Of a DNA stretch of 64,000 bases, positions 21,334 through 30,583 are shown in pieces; position 1 is the stretch's first letter; every line of letters begins with the position of its first letter. The notes beneath the pieces were generated by a model that had not been told where the DNA came from, searched no databases, and saw nothing but the letters and a program-made list of their open reading frames with translations. Source of the stretch: Agathobacter sp. (GTDB taxonomy: Bacteria; Bacillota; Clostridia; Lachnospirales; Lachnospiraceae); NCBI GenBank assembly GCA_017409825.1, contig JAFQRZ010000016.1:1-64000 (forward strand). The letters are read 5' to 3'. The translations under genes were made by a program, and so were the position numbers.

Positions 21334-22524
21334 TTAATTCAATTTTCCCAAAATCGAACTTCCTATCGTTCCCTCTGGCATTTCTACACCAAAGTTCTCG
21401 GCAATCGTCGCTCCGATGATTGCAAAGGTATCTGGTTCCTCCAATGCTCCACTTCCTTCAAATGCAGGTGAGTAAGCAAGGAATGGTACCTTTTCTCTCG
21501 TATGGTCTGTGCCTGTGTAGGTAGGGTCATTCCCATGGTCTGCAGTGATGATAAGCAAATCCTCTTCCGTAAGAAGTGGCAGAAGTTCTCCTAATTTCTC
21601 ATCAAACTTCTCGATTTCCCTGCCATAGCCTTCTACGTTACGACGGTGTCCCCAAAGAGCATCGAAGTCGACCAAATTCACGAAACAAAGGCCTGTAAAG
21701 TCTTTGCCTGCGATTTCGATGGTCTGTTCCATGCCATGCACACTTGTCTTGGATTTGTGTGCTTCGGTGATGCCTTCGCCTACGAAGATATCGTTGATTT
21801 TTCCAACGGAAATCACATCGTATCCCGCATCCTTTAAGGCATTGAGTGCAGTGTCTCCAGTTGGCTTTAAGGCATAATCGTGACGATTGCTGGTACGAGT
21901 AAACTGTCCACTCTTTTTCCCAACATACGGACGGGCGATAACTCGTCCGACACGCCATTCGTCCTTCATGGTAAGATCACGGGCAATTTCACAATATTTA
22001 TATAATGTTTCAAGCCCCATAGTTTCCTCGTTACCACAAATCTGAAGCACGGAATCCGCAGAAGTATACACGATAACCTTGTCCTCATAAATTTCCTGCT
22101 CTGCAAGCTCGTCTAAAATTTCGGTACCGCTGGCGGATTTATTTCCGATGATTTCCTTGCCAAACTGTCTTTCTAATTCCTCGATAAGTTCCTTTGGAAA
22201 ACCGGTTTCCGTAAATGTCACAAACGGCTTGGTGGTATGGATGCCCATCATTTCCCAATGTCCGGTCATCGTGTCCTTGCCATTGCTGGCTTCCTTCATG
22301 GCACAGTAATAGCCAAGTGGCTGTTCTACTGGAGCGATGCCCCGCAAGCTTTTCAAATTGGCCATACCAAGCTTTTGCAGATTTGGGATATGTAAATCCA
22401 TCTTTTCTGCAATATGTCCAAAGGTATCGACGCCCACATCTCCAAATTCTGGTGAATCTGGAAGTGGTCCGATTCCCAAAGAATCTACTACAATTGTAAA
22501 TATTCGTTTAAATTTTTTATTCAT
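21334..22524 (-). CDS. deoB: Phosphopentomutase
   Basis: 396 aa. Interconverts (deoxy)ribose 1-phosphate and 5-phosphate in nucleoside catabolism. It belongs to the alkaline phosphatase superfamily: the N-terminal metal site [20 protein letters not shown], the nucleophile region [14 protein letters not shown] and the C-terminal [19 protein letters not shown] metal motif are all present. It follows cdd after 12 nt as the last gene of the spoIIP-udp-cdd-deoB cluster and is followed by a strong terminator. Confidence 0.96.
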   Translation of the reverse strand: MNKKFKRIFTIVVDSLGIGPLPDSPEFGDVGVDTFGHIAEKMDLHIPNLQKLGMANLKSLRGIAPVEQPLGYYCAMKEASNGKDTMTGHWEMMGIHTTKPFVTFTETGFPKELIEELERQFGKEIIGNKSASGTEILDELAEQEIYEDKVIVYTSADSVLQICGNEETMGLETLYKYCEIARDLTMKDEWRVGRVIARPYVGKKSGQFTRTSNRHDYALKPTGDTALNALKDAGYDVISVGKINDIFVGEGITEAHKSKTSVHGMEQTIEIAGKDFTGLCFVNLVDFDALWGHRRNVEGYGREIEKFDEKLGELLPLLTEEDLLIITADHGNDPTYTGTDHTREKVPFLAYSPAFEGSGALEEPDTFAIIGATIAENFGVEMPEGTIGSSILGKLN

Positions 22525-22536
22525 ACGTTAGCCCTT

Positions 22537-22953
22537 TTACCCTAAATTTTCTGGTCCAAATCCCATAGGAAGCAGTTCCTCTAATGTATAGACTTTGTAT
22601 TCTGTGCGGTTTTTCGCCAAAATAATTTCAAAGCTTTTCGGATCACAAAATTCTCGCATTACCTGTCTACACACGCCGCATGGTGCACAATATTCCAATT
22701 CCGATATGGTATCTTTTCCACCTACGATTGCAATAGCCTCAAATTCCCTCTGTCCTTCGGAAACTGCACTGAAAAAAGCGGTTCTTTCTGCACAGTTCGT
22801 CGCTGGATAGCTGGCATTTTCAACATTGCAGCCCATATAAACGACGCCATTCTTTCCTAATAATGCTGCTCCTACTTTAAACTTCGAATATGGTGCGTAT
22901 GCAAGCTTTCTTGCATCCAGTGCCATATCAATCAATTCTTCATATCGATCCAT
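22537..22953 (-). CDS. cdd: Cytidine deaminase
   Basis: 138 aa, the homotetrameric short form. Converts (deoxy)cytidine to (deoxy)uridine. The zinc motif is intact: C54-A-E56 with E56 as catalytic base, and C92-xx-C95 (PCGVCRQ). The product feeds the uridine phosphorylase encoded 2 nt upstream, whose sugar phosphate product is the DeoB substrate. Confidence 0.96.
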   Translation of the reverse strand: MDRYEELIDMALDARKLAYAPYSKFKVGAALLGKNGVVYMGCNVENASYPATNCAERTAFFSAVSEGQREFEAIAIVGGKDTISELEYCAPCGVCRQVMREFCDPKSFEIILAKNRTEYKVYTLEELLPMGFGPENLG

Positions 22954-22955
22954 TT

Positions 22956-23741
22956 TTATACTTCCTTTGCTTTGTCATCTGCAATTAATTTACGAAGTGC
23001 ACCTACTGCGGTACGAATTGCAAGCTCGGTATCATGTGCCTGTGGATTTGGCAAACCTAATTTCGCACGTTCCTGATTCGCTACTACGAGGAAACAAGAA
23101 CCTACACGCACACGTAAGAAGCTGCCTGCAATAAACAAGGCTGCCGATTCCATCTCCGACGCGAGACATCCCATACGAATCCACGCCTGCCATTTATTCT
23201 CCAGCTCATAGCTGACTGGCATAATTTCTGGTTCATGCTGTCCGAAAAAGCTATCCTTACACTGTGCTACCCCTACATGGTGCGAGATTCCCTGCTCTCT
23301 TGCAGATGCTACCAACGCGTTCGTCACGTCAAAATCCGCAACTGCAGGATATTCAATCGGCGCAAATTCTCTGGATGTACCTTCCATACGAATCGCCCCA
23401 TTTGCAATAACGACATCCCCGCTCATCACATGCTCCTGCATACCGCCACAGGTCCCCACACGGATAAAGGTATGTGCCCCGCATTTCGTCAATTCATCGA
23501 TGGCAATCGAAGCGGATGGACCACCAATACCCGTGGAAGTAACACTTACCTTTACTCCATCCAAATATCCTGTATACGTTACATATTCCCTGCTATCTGC
23601 TACCAAAACTGCATTGTCGAAATGCTCTGCAATCTTTGCACAACGTTTTGGGTCACCCGGTAAAATCACATATTTCCCGATATCCTCTGGACCTACACCA
23701 GTATGATACTGTTTTCCACTACCTTCTGCATAATCAATCAT
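22956..23741 (-). CDS. udp: Uridine phosphorylase
   Basis: 261 aa from the ATG at 23741 ([16 protein letters not shown]), with GGGGG 8 nt upstream. The in-frame ATG at 23756, adjoining the spoIIP stop, would add five residues and has a poorer site. Cleaves uridine with phosphate to uracil and ribose 1-phosphate. NP-I family phosphate-binding motifs are present: GDPKR near residue 32, RVGTCGGMQ, and the sugar-binding [10 protein letters not shown]. Other NP-I members are possible, but length and the cdd/deoB neighbours favour Udp. Confidence 0.87.
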   Translation of the reverse strand: MIDYAEGSGKQYHTGVGPEDIGKYVILPGDPKRCAKIAEHFDNAVLVADSREYVTYTGYLDGVKVSVTSTGIGGPSASIAIDELTKCGAHTFIRVGTCGGMQEHVMSGDVVIANGAIRMEGTSREFAPIEYPAVADFDVTNALVASAREQGISHHVGVAQCKDSFFGQHEPEIMPVSYELENKWQAWIRMGCLASEMESAALFIAGSFLRVRVGSCFLVVANQERAKLGLPNPQAHDTELAIRTAVGALRKLIADDKAKEV

Positions 23742-23756
23742 AAGAAGTACCCCCAT

Positions 23757-24950
23757 CTACTCTTTATAGATACCATTATACACCACTTTCCCCAAAATGT
23801 CAGCAAGAGGTTCCATAGCATTTTTTGCCTCTTCAAAGGTATTTGTCTGTGCTCCGACCTCCACTAACACCGACTTCGGACACAGGTGCAGATTGTATCG
23901 ATATCCCTTTAGGTATATCTTTCTCGTAAGTCCAGGATAATATTCTGCTGCTGTCAACTGCATCTGAAATGACAAGGCCAAATTGTCGGCTATGTATGGA
24001 TTTGGCAGATAATCCAAAGCCCCCTGTGAGGTCGTTTTACTAAGCCCATTGAAAAACATAATTTTCGCCGTAGGCTTTCCGTTTACCTCCGTTATCAGAT
24101 GTCTATCCTCTGCAATCCCATCTCTATGTAAGTCTATGACGACCTCTATCGTCGGATTTTCCTGCAAAACCTTCTCAATATTTGGCAAAGCACTTGAATA
24201 TGCGTTATCCCTGCTCGGCAAGTCATATACACCTTTGTGATGCAAGACTTCAATTCCATATTTCTGCTCTAGTAGCTGTTCCAAATAATCTCCAACTCCA
24301 ACCACCGAGGTTGCAGGGTCACCTGGTATCGAATCCTTGTACCCCTCCTGTGAATGTGTATGATAAATCAAAATCTGTGGACCTTCCACATTTTCTTTTA
24401 ATGTCATATCCTTTCCTAACAACTGATTCACGTCCAACAAATCACTGCCAACCGTAGTCGTGTTATCCACCTGATAAAAATTCTGCCTCAAATAATCGAA
24501 TTCCTGTAGCTTTCCCCGGTTAATAACGACTACTTTTTCCGCTACTTCCCCAGATGTTTGCACGCTCTCCTCTGGTTTTTCCGTGATGCTTTCCTGCGGT
24601 TTAGTAGCTACGGGCTCGTCTTCTTTTATCTGTGTATCCTCTTTTACTACCACATCCTCTTCTGTCATCCAATTCTCCTCTATCACAGCTTCCTCTTTTA
24701 CCATCGCCTCATAGCTCGTAGTACGAAACTCTGATACCAACGGCACAAAGAAGCGCTCCATATCCATATATACTAATTCTTTTCCAGTCTTTCCCTGTGT
24801 ATATATGCAAGGTGCCATAAGCCGCGACACCTCTGAATACAAATTTTCGATTGCAGCCTTTTTGCCATTCTCCCACCTCGCATCGCCCCAGCGATATGCT
24901 CCGATACAGATGAAACTACACACAATCACTATAAGAACAATTCTCCGCAT
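23757..24950 (-). CDS. spoIIP: Stage II sporulation protein P (peptidoglycan hydrolase)
   Basis: 397 aa. A membrane-anchored amidase/endopeptidase that with SpoIID and SpoIIM thins septal peptidoglycan for engulfment. One N-terminal transmembrane segment is followed by an acidic low-complexity linker (about residues 90-145, E/K/V-rich). The catalytic domain has zinc motifs ILIYHTHSQEGY and VVIDLHRDG and a C-terminal VEVGAQTNTFEEA. This marks the organism as spore-forming. Usually spoIIP follows gpr; here it heads a nucleoside salvage cluster. A possible sigma-E promoter lies at 24989-25017. Confidence 0.93.
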   Translation of the reverse strand: MRRIVLIVIVCSFICIGAYRWGDARWENGKKAAIENLYSEVSRLMAPCIYTQGKTGKELVYMDMERFFVPLVSEFRTTSYEAMVKEEAVIEENWMTEEDVVVKEDTQIKEDEPVATKPQESITEKPEESVQTSGEVAEKVVVINRGKLQEFDYLRQNFYQVDNTTTVGSDLLDVNQLLGKDMTLKENVEGPQILIYHTHSQEGYKDSIPGDPATSVVGVGDYLEQLLEQKYGIEVLHHKGVYDLPSRDNAYSSALPNIEKVLQENPTIEVVIDLHRDGIAEDRHLITEVNGKPTAKIMFFNGLSKTTSQGALDYLPNPYIADNLALSFQMQLTAAEYYPGLTRKIYLKGYRYNLHLCPKSVLVEVGAQTNTFEEAKNAMEPLADILGKVVYNGIYKE

Positions 24951-24988
24951 TTCACCCCTCCTTCTTAGGAATATATGTCACATTTCTT

Positions 24989-25017
24989 ATCTCTATGAGA
25001 AAAAATCTTTTATGGAC
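24989..25017 (-). promoter_or_regulatory. Possible sigma-E-type promoter of spoIIP
   Basis: On the minus strand GTCCATA and CATAGAGAT are separated by 13 nt, resembling loosely the sigma-E pattern (ATA ... CATAcAnT), about 40 nt upstream of spoIIP. A weak match. Confidence 0.3.
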
Positions 25018-25020
25018 CTG

Positions 25021-25597
25021 AATTTGTAAAGTTCATCTCAAGGGAATTCCGATTTGACGCCACCTTTTCTTAGAATTCGAAATAAATATGTCGCTATATC
25101 TTCTAGGGAATTTCTCTCGGTTAAGTAAAACGCGTATTTTCTAAGAAACACAATGCTGGCTTCTGTGATTTATTCTGTCTGTCAAAAGTTTTACACACTG
25201 CACCTCTTTGTGCGTGTACAAAAAGACACCATTGCGAGGATTTCGTCGTTTCTCTTATGTGGGCAGAATTATAAAATGTCATGAGCCATGCAAACTGTTC
25301 GACGCACCGTTCTTGTGCGGAGTTTTTGCATGGCTCATGTAATATCACCTTTATAAGACTGCCCACATTAGAGAAACAGAAATTTGAGAACGGTGTCTGT
25401 TGCACAACGTACAAAGAGGTGCAGTGTGTAAAAGCTATGCCAGACAAAAAACTTAAGCCAGCATTGTGTTTCAAGAAAATAAACGCGTTTCCCTTAAAGG
25501 TTTGAAATACCCTAGAAGATACAGCGGCATATTTTATTTCAAAAATAATATAAGGCGGCGTCAAATCGGAATTCCCTTGAGATGAACTTTACAAATT
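25021..25597. repeat. 577 bp giant imperfect palindrome
   Basis: Positions 25021-25061 and 25557-25597 are a 41 bp perfect inverted repeat. Symmetry continues inward with small indels: 25145-25162 with 25455-25472 (18 bp), 25189-25211 with 25411-25433 (23 bp), and 25280-25296 with 25321-25339. The apex is CGCAC/GTGCG around a 7 nt loop near 25309. The whole element could form a single cruciform or hairpin. No transposase, no recognisable gene and no clear target duplication. This element plus the rpsT promoter fills the 785 bp gap between spoIIP and rpsT. Confidence 0.85.
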
Positions 25598-25618
25598 GAA
25601 GTTTTTTGCAAAAAGATA

Positions 25619-25647
25619 TTGACAATATTGTAGTTCTAGCTTATATT
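25619..25647 (+). promoter_or_regulatory. Predicted sigma-A promoter of rpsT
   Basis: TTGACA, 17 nt spacer, TATATT; a near-consensus strong promoter starting 22 bp after the palindrome ends, with a leader of about 80 nt before rpsT. Confidence 0.8.
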
Positions 25648-25735
25648 ATTTTAGTACGTTTATGGAGAGGCGTCCGTGTCAGCTTTTTCATAAACATAAT
25701 TAACTTTAATTGAAAATAATTCGGAGGTGTACAAA

Positions 25736-25999
25736 TTGGCTAACATTAAATCTGCAAAGAAAAGAATCTTAGTTGCTGAAATCAAAACAGCAAGAAATAA
25801 ATCTATCAGATCTGAAGTTAAGACAGCTACTAAAAAGGTAGAAGCTGCTGTTGCTGCTAACGATAAAGCTGCAGCTGTAGAAGCTTTAAAGGCTGCTACT
25901 TCTGTTATTGAAGCTGCTGCTTCAAAAGGTGTTTACCACAAAAACAATGCTGCTAGAAAAGTTTCTCGTTTAGCAAAACTTGTAAACGGAATCGCTTAA
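25736..25999 (+). CDS. rpsT: 30S ribosomal protein S20
   Basis: 87 aa from the TTG at 25736, giving the canonical start M-ANIKSAKKR. GGAGG (25723-25727) lies 8 nt upstream. An in-frame GTG at 25727 overlaps that site and adds three unlikely residues. A basic helical primary 16S rRNA-binding protein, with an alanine-rich helix in the middle. TTG starts are typical of S20 and link to its translational autoregulation in other bacteria. The gene is monocistronic with its own terminator. Confidence 0.96.
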   Translation: MANIKSAKKRILVAEIKTARNKSIRSEVKTATKKVEAAVAANDKAAAVEALKAATSVIEAAASKGVYHKNNAARKVSRLAKLVNGIA

Positions 26000-26033
26000 T
26001 TAGCACAAAACAATTTTATCACCCTAAAAATAC

Positions 26034-26066
26034 AACCCACTAGACCGTCATCTAGTGGGTTTTTTA
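26034..26066 (+). terminator. Terminator of rpsT
   Basis: An 11 bp perfect stem (AACCCACTAGA / TCTAGTGGGTT) with a 6 nt loop followed by a T-run. The opposite side is A-rich, so it may also stop minus-strand transcription from the ABC exporter ending at 26070. Confidence 0.88.
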
Positions 26067-26069
26067 TAT

Positions 26070-27749
26070 TTAGCTCAACCTACCATGTTCTACTGAATAT
26101 AATTGGTCGACGATACGCATCGTCGATTGGCGGTGCGAAACAAGGACTATGGTTTTATCTCCCTTTTCTTCTTTCAAAGATTTTAAAATGACTGCTTCGT
26201 TTAAGCTGTCTAAATTGCTGGTTGGTTCATCGAGCAGCATAAGTGGTGCATCATGTAAAAATGCTCTCGCAAGACCAATTCTCTGGCGTTCTCCGCCGGA
26301 TAAGGTATCTCCCAATTCGCCTACAAGAGTATCATATCCCTGTGGCAGGCTCATGATAAAATCATGCACAGAAGCTTTCTTACAGGCAGCCTGAATTTCT
26401 TCATCCGTGGCATCAAGCTTGGCAATACGAAGATTATTTCGAATACTATCATGAAACAGATGCGTTTCCTGTGTGACAAAGCTTTCCATATCACGCAGAT
26501 TCGTGGTATTAATTGCATCCACGTTTTTGCCAGAAATAGATACATTTCCTTGCTCTACATTCCAGAATCTCATAAGTAGTTTGAGCAAGGTAGACTTACC
26601 ACTACCACTTCTGCCTACAATACCTATAACAGAACCTTTCGGAATTTTCACCGAAACATCGTCCAAAATCGTTTCCTCTCCATACGCAAAGGTCACATGC
26701 TCTGCCTTTGCTCCATCAAAGGCAATCGTTTCTTTTCCAGTAATCTCGTCTACCACAGGTGACTCTTCCAGAATATCAAGCACACGATTCCCTGCTGCAA
26801 ACGTGTTCTGCAAAGTGCTTCCAAGAGCTGCCAATGCTACCACCGGTCCATAAGAACTCATCAATGCAATCGTAGGAATCAGCACTCCTAAGAATTCTAC
26901 CTGTCCTTCCTGATACAAGGCTGCCGCTGCAAACAACATAATTAGGTCAAATACTAGGATACTTGTATTTGTCACTGCCTGGTTTCTGCCTGCCGTGCGT
27001 TTCAATCTCTCTTCATCCTCGGAAAGAGCATCCGTCTTTGCATTCATGCACTCTAATCTTGCAAAACCTTGTCCATATTGCAAGGTTTCCGTCAAACCAC
27101 GCAAGCTATCCAAGACAAAAGCCGAAAGCTCACCCGACTTGTTCCGAAATCTAATGCCATCCTCTCCACTTAGTTTGGAGGTAATGATTGGAATAATCAC
27201 TCCAACCACAAAATATGCAAGTGCTGCAATTCCTCCTAAGACCGGATGGAAGCTCCCGATAAATCCACACATAATAACACTAAATAAGCTCGCAATCGCA
27301 ATTGGAGAAATTGTATGTGCATAAAAAACTTCCAATAGTTCAATGTCCGATGTAATAACCGAAATCAGATCCCCTTTGTCTTTTCCTTCCAGTTTTGCGG
27401 GACATAGCTTTCGCAAGGCCCGAAATACCTTATCACGTAACAATGCCAAAAGCTTAAACGCAATAAAATGATTACATGCCTGCTCCGCATAACGAAGCAC
27501 ACCTCTTATCAATGCAAAGATCCCAACCGAAATAAATAGAAAGCCCAAGGTAAACGGTGTATCAATCTCCAACAATTCCGCTACAGCATATCCCCCAAAA
27601 ATCGTAATGAAGGTGGCACTCAAATGACCGATGAGTCCCATAAAAATTGCCAGAACCATAAAACCCGTCAACGGTTTTACCAAACCAATCAGACGCATCA
27701 TAACTATAAATCCACTTCTTCGTTTCATGTTACTTGCCATCCTTTCCAA
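26070..27749 (-). CDS. ABC exporter, permease-ATPase half (CydC-like)
   Basis: 559 aa. Six-helix transmembrane domain (about residues 15-330) fused to a nucleotide-binding domain with Walker A GIVGRSGSGKS near 383, signature LSGGERQRIGLARAF and Walker B PLMLLDEPTS. It overlaps the upstream half by 20 bp, so the two probably form a heterodimer like CydDC, which exports cysteine and glutathione in E. coli. No cydAB genes are nearby, so the CydC name is only by similarity; the substrate is unknown. Confidence 0.85.
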   Translation of the reverse strand: MERMASNMKRRSGFIVMMRLIGLVKPLTGFMVLAIFMGLIGHLSATFITIFGGYAVAELLEIDTPFTLGFLFISVGIFALIRGVLRYAEQACNHFIAFKLLALLRDKVFRALRKLCPAKLEGKDKGDLISVITSDIELLEVFYAHTISPIAIASLFSVIMCGFIGSFHPVLGGIAALAYFVVGVIIPIITSKLSGEDGIRFRNKSGELSAFVLDSLRGLTETLQYGQGFARLECMNAKTDALSEDEERLKRTAGRNQAVTNTSILVFDLIMLFAAAALYQEGQVEFLGVLIPTIALMSSYGPVVALAALGSTLQNTFAAGNRVLDILEESPVVDEITGKETIAFDGAKAEHVTFAYGEETILDDVSVKIPKGSVIGIVGRSGSGKSTLLKLLMRFWNVEQGNVSISGKNVDAINTTNLRDMESFVTQETHLFHDSIRNNLRIAKLDATDEEIQAACKKASVHDFIMSLPQGYDTLVGELGDTLSGGERQRIGLARAFLHDAPLMLLDEPTSNLDSLNEAVILKSLKEEKGDKTIVLVSHRQSTMRIVDQLYSVEHGRLS

Positions 27750-29460
27750 AATTTTCTAATCTCTGCTGTGCATTCCACAGCTTTGCATACACATTATTTT
27801 TTGCGAGCAGTGCCTCATGTTTCCCACATTCCACGACATTCCCCTGCACCATAACAAAGATATTGTCCGAATCTGTCACATTCGCCAACCGATGCGAAAT
27901 TAGAATTACCGTCTTAGACTTCGCAAGTCTGTGAATCTCCGCCATAATATCATTTTCACTTTCCATATCAATATTGGAGGTCGCTTCATCAAAAATATAA
28001 ACTGGACTATCATGCAATAGCGCTCTTGCAAGTGCCAGACGCTGACACTGCCCACCCGAAAGATTCGATGCTTTCTCCTGCAGCAATGTGTCTAATCCGC
28101 TTTCACTTCTCAAAAAATCTGCCAGCTTCACGCGTTCTAATACCTGCCAAAGCAGCTCGTCATTTGCCTTCGGATTTCCCATCAACAGATTCTCTCGCAC
28201 CGTCCCCTTAAACAAATAGCTCTGGTGGCTGACATACGTAAGATGCTCCATCAGACTAGCCTCCGAAATTTCCTTCAGTTCTTTTCCTCCGACAGTCACG
28301 GAACCCTTATACGCTTTGTTTCTCCCCATCAAAATTCCAGCAATCGTAGATTTTCCACAACCGCTTTCTCCCACGATAGAAGTAAAACCGCCCATTGAGA
28401 AGGTCAAATTCACCCCATGAAGAATCTCTCTATCTGTTTCATAAGAAAAACGCACATCTTTGCATCGAATCGTGCAATCCGATGGAACTAGCTCTGTTTT
28501 TTCCTCCTCCGGCAAATCCAGAAGGCGAAAAATCTTGTCGCTTGCTGCCATACCATTCATCGCAATGTGGAAAAAGGAGCCCAAAAGACGCATTGGTATA
28601 AAGAAATCCGCCGATAAAAGGATAATCAATAAACAGCCTGCAAGGTCTACCTTTCCTGCTGCAAACTGTGTTGTAGAAAGCACAACGCCCAGAGCAGCTC
28701 CCCCATACGCAATCAAATCCATAATTGTAATAGAATTGAGCTGCATGGTCAGTACCTTCATCGTAATTTTACGGAATTTTTCCGATTCCACGTTCATCTC
28801 TTCATTTTTAAATTCATCTGCCTGATAAATTTTCAAAGTCGTAAGTCCCTGCAAATTTTCCAGAAACGTATCTCCTAATGCCGTGTATTGTCCCCAATAT
28901 TTTGATAAAAGCTTCTTCGCCCAGGTCTGCACTACTGCAATCGATACTGGAATGAGCGGCACGCAAATCAAAAGTACCACTGCAGAAGGGAAGTTTACAA
29001 AGCTTAGTACCACAAATAAGGTAAGTGGAGCTAGCATTGCATAAAAAAACTGTGGCAGATACTGCCCAAAATACGTTTCTAGCTGTTCTACGCCTTCCAC
29101 TGCCACCTGGACCACCTCCGATGTCTGCACCTTCTCTTTATATGAAGTTCCTAAACGCAGTAATTTCTTGTAAATCATTTCACGCAAGGTTTTCTTTACG
29201 GTCTTAGAGGACAAATAGCCCATTCTACTTGCACCAATTGCACAAGCGAAACGCACCAATATTGCAATCACCGCAATCCCAAGTGTAATTCTCATGTCCT
29301 TTGCGGAAGCCGTTTTTTCCAATAGCCTTGCCAAGAAGCTGGTAATGCTGGCCATCATCGTGATATTTGCTCCAAGCGAAATCCACTGAAAAGCCACATT
29401 TCCAATAATGTACTTGTTACTTTCTTTGACTGTTCCAATCAGTCTCTTATTCATCATCAT
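27730..29460 (-). CDS. ABC exporter, permease-ATPase half (CydD-like)
   Basis: 576 aa. Transmembrane domain followed by a nucleotide-binding domain with GESGCGKST near residue 368, signature NLSGGQCQRLALARALL and Walker B PVYIFDEATS. The intact signature in both halves argues for two competent ATP sites. Start ATGATGATG at 29460 has GAGG 8 nt upstream. Expression is probably controlled by the palindrome at 29485-29518, placed between the -10 box and the start codon. Confidence 0.85.
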   Translation of the reverse strand: MMMNKRLIGTVKESNKYIIGNVAFQWISLGANITMMASITSFLARLLEKTASAKDMRITLGIAVIAILVRFACAIGASRMGYLSSKTVKKTLREMIYKKLLRLGTSYKEKVQTSEVVQVAVEGVEQLETYFGQYLPQFFYAMLAPLTLFVVLSFVNFPSAVVLLICVPLIPVSIAVVQTWAKKLLSKYWGQYTALGDTFLENLQGLTTLKIYQADEFKNEEMNVESEKFRKITMKVLTMQLNSITIMDLIAYGGAALGVVLSTTQFAAGKVDLAGCLLIILLSADFFIPMRLLGSFFHIAMNGMAASDKIFRLLDLPEEEKTELVPSDCTIRCKDVRFSYETDREILHGVNLTFSMGGFTSIVGESGCGKSTIAGILMGRNKAYKGSVTVGGKELKEISEASLMEHLTYVSHQSYLFKGTVRENLLMGNPKANDELLWQVLERVKLADFLRSESGLDTLLQEKASNLSGGQCQRLALARALLHDSPVYIFDEATSNIDMESENDIMAEIHRLAKSKTVILISHRLANVTDSDNIFVMVQGNVVECGKHEALLAKNNVYAKLWNAQQRLENFGKDGK

Positions 29461-29484
29461 ATTCTTTTCCTCTTTTCATAAAAA

Positions 29485-29518
29485 TTAGCAACCACTAACT
29501 TTTATTAGTGGTTGCTAA
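29485..29518 (-). promoter_or_regulatory. 14 bp palindrome in the ABC exporter leader
   Basis: TTAGCAACCACTAA and its perfect complement TTAGTGGTTGCTAA are separated by 6 nt, beginning 8 bp after the -10 box. The TTAG...CTAA form resembles MarR-type operators. The same hairpin on the minus strand is followed by five Ts, so it could also be a transcription attenuator or the holA operon terminator. Which of these applies cannot be decided from sequence. Confidence 0.65.
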
Positions 29519-29526
29519 CCTAGGAT

Positions 29527-29555
29527 AAAATATCATTTTTTTTGTGTCTTGTCAA
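29527..29555 (-). promoter_or_regulatory. Predicted sigma-A promoter of the ABC exporter operon
   Basis: TTGACA, 17 nt, TATTTT on the minus strand, 67 nt upstream of the first gene and directly upstream of the 14 bp palindrome. Confidence 0.7.
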
Positions 29556-29598
29556 TGCATTATTTCTTGGTAAATTTTGTGTATTTGATTCCGTACCT

Positions 29599-30579
29599 CT
29601 AAGCTTTGCTATACTGTACGATAAACAGCTCTACCGCCATCTGGTCGTTCATTTTGCCTGTTTTTACCAACTCTTCATACATCACCCCATCGGCAATCGC
29701 TTGCTTGATTTGGTCCAATGGAAATGCTTTTGCCTGTCCCTGATATTTGCGCACTGCCCATTCGGGACATCCTGCCTTGGCCGCGATTTCCTTATTCCCG
29801 AAGCCCTGATTGCCCATTACTTTCACCGTGAGCAGTATCTGAAACTGTCTGGTAATCAGAAAAAGAATACGCATCGGTGCTTCCTTTAGCGCCAGCAAAT
29901 CATAATACAAATCCATTGCATGCTTTTGCTTATGACTTGCAATTGCATCCACCATCTCGAACACCTTATTACTGAGCTGCTCTGTGGTAATGGCCTCTAC
30001 ATCTTCCGGCTCGATGACATCTTTGTCCATCGTATAACAAATCAGCTTTTCTAGCTCCTTCTCGATATTCTGCATATCTGTTCCAGTCTTGGAAATGAAG
30101 CTTTGATACGCCGCCTGGGTAATATTTTTACCTTCTCGGCTAATGCGTCCACCAACCCACTTCATTAAGGTTTCATCGGTTTGCGTGCCAAATTCTATCG
30201 CATTCCCACACTTCCCTACTGCTTTGAACAATTTGGAACGTTTGTCAATTTCTTCTTCTACAAAAATGAAAAAGGTGGACTCCGGTAAATCTTCCATATA
30301 TTCGCCCAGCTCGTCACCACCCTTTTTGAACAGCTTGCTATCTTCAATGAGTATGACTCTTCGATCTGCAAAAAACGGAAGTGTTTCTGCCAAATCAATG
30401 ATTTCCTTCACATTGATGTCATCTCCTTCGAAGCTAGAAAAATTCATCGTGTCATCTGGGCTTGTCATGGCATTTTTCAGCTTATCTCGATATTGACGAA
30501 TCAGATAACGTTCTTCTCCGTAGAGTAGGTATACTTTTTTAAATTCTTGTCGTTTGATATCATTGTCTATTGTTTTCAT
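29599..30579 (-). CDS. holA: DNA polymerase III subunit delta
   Basis: 326 aa. Clamp-loader subunit that opens the beta sliding clamp. The N-terminal KKVYLLYGEERYLIRQY block and the ADRRVILIEDS motif are characteristic of HolA in Firmicutes, where it follows comEC as here. The start lies 4 nt after the comEC stop with no strong SD, suggesting translational coupling. Confidence 0.92.
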   Translation of the reverse strand: MKTIDNDIKRQEFKKVYLLYGEERYLIRQYRDKLKNAMTSPDDTMNFSSFEGDDINVKEIIDLAETLPFFADRRVILIEDSKLFKKGGDELGEYMEDLPESTFFIFVEEEIDKRSKLFKAVGKCGNAIEFGTQTDETLMKWVGGRISREGKNITQAAYQSFISKTGTDMQNIEKELEKLICYTMDKDVIEPEDVEAITTEQLSNKVFEMVDAIASHKQKHAMDLYYDLLALKEAPMRILFLITRQFQILLTVKVMGNQGFGNKEIAAKAGCPEWAVRKYQGQAKAFPLDQIKQAIADGVMYEELVKTGKMNDQMAVELFIVQYSKA

Positions 30580-30583
30580 AGGG

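Noticed and set aside
25121-25564. Minus-strand ORF of 147 codons and a plus-strand ORF of 74 codons inside the palindrome
   Set aside because: Both follow from the palindrome itself; no ribosome binding site and no family resemblance.
26070-29460. Naming the exporter genes cydC and cydD
   Set aside because: Architecture fits but no cydAB is present and many unrelated heterodimeric exporters look alike.
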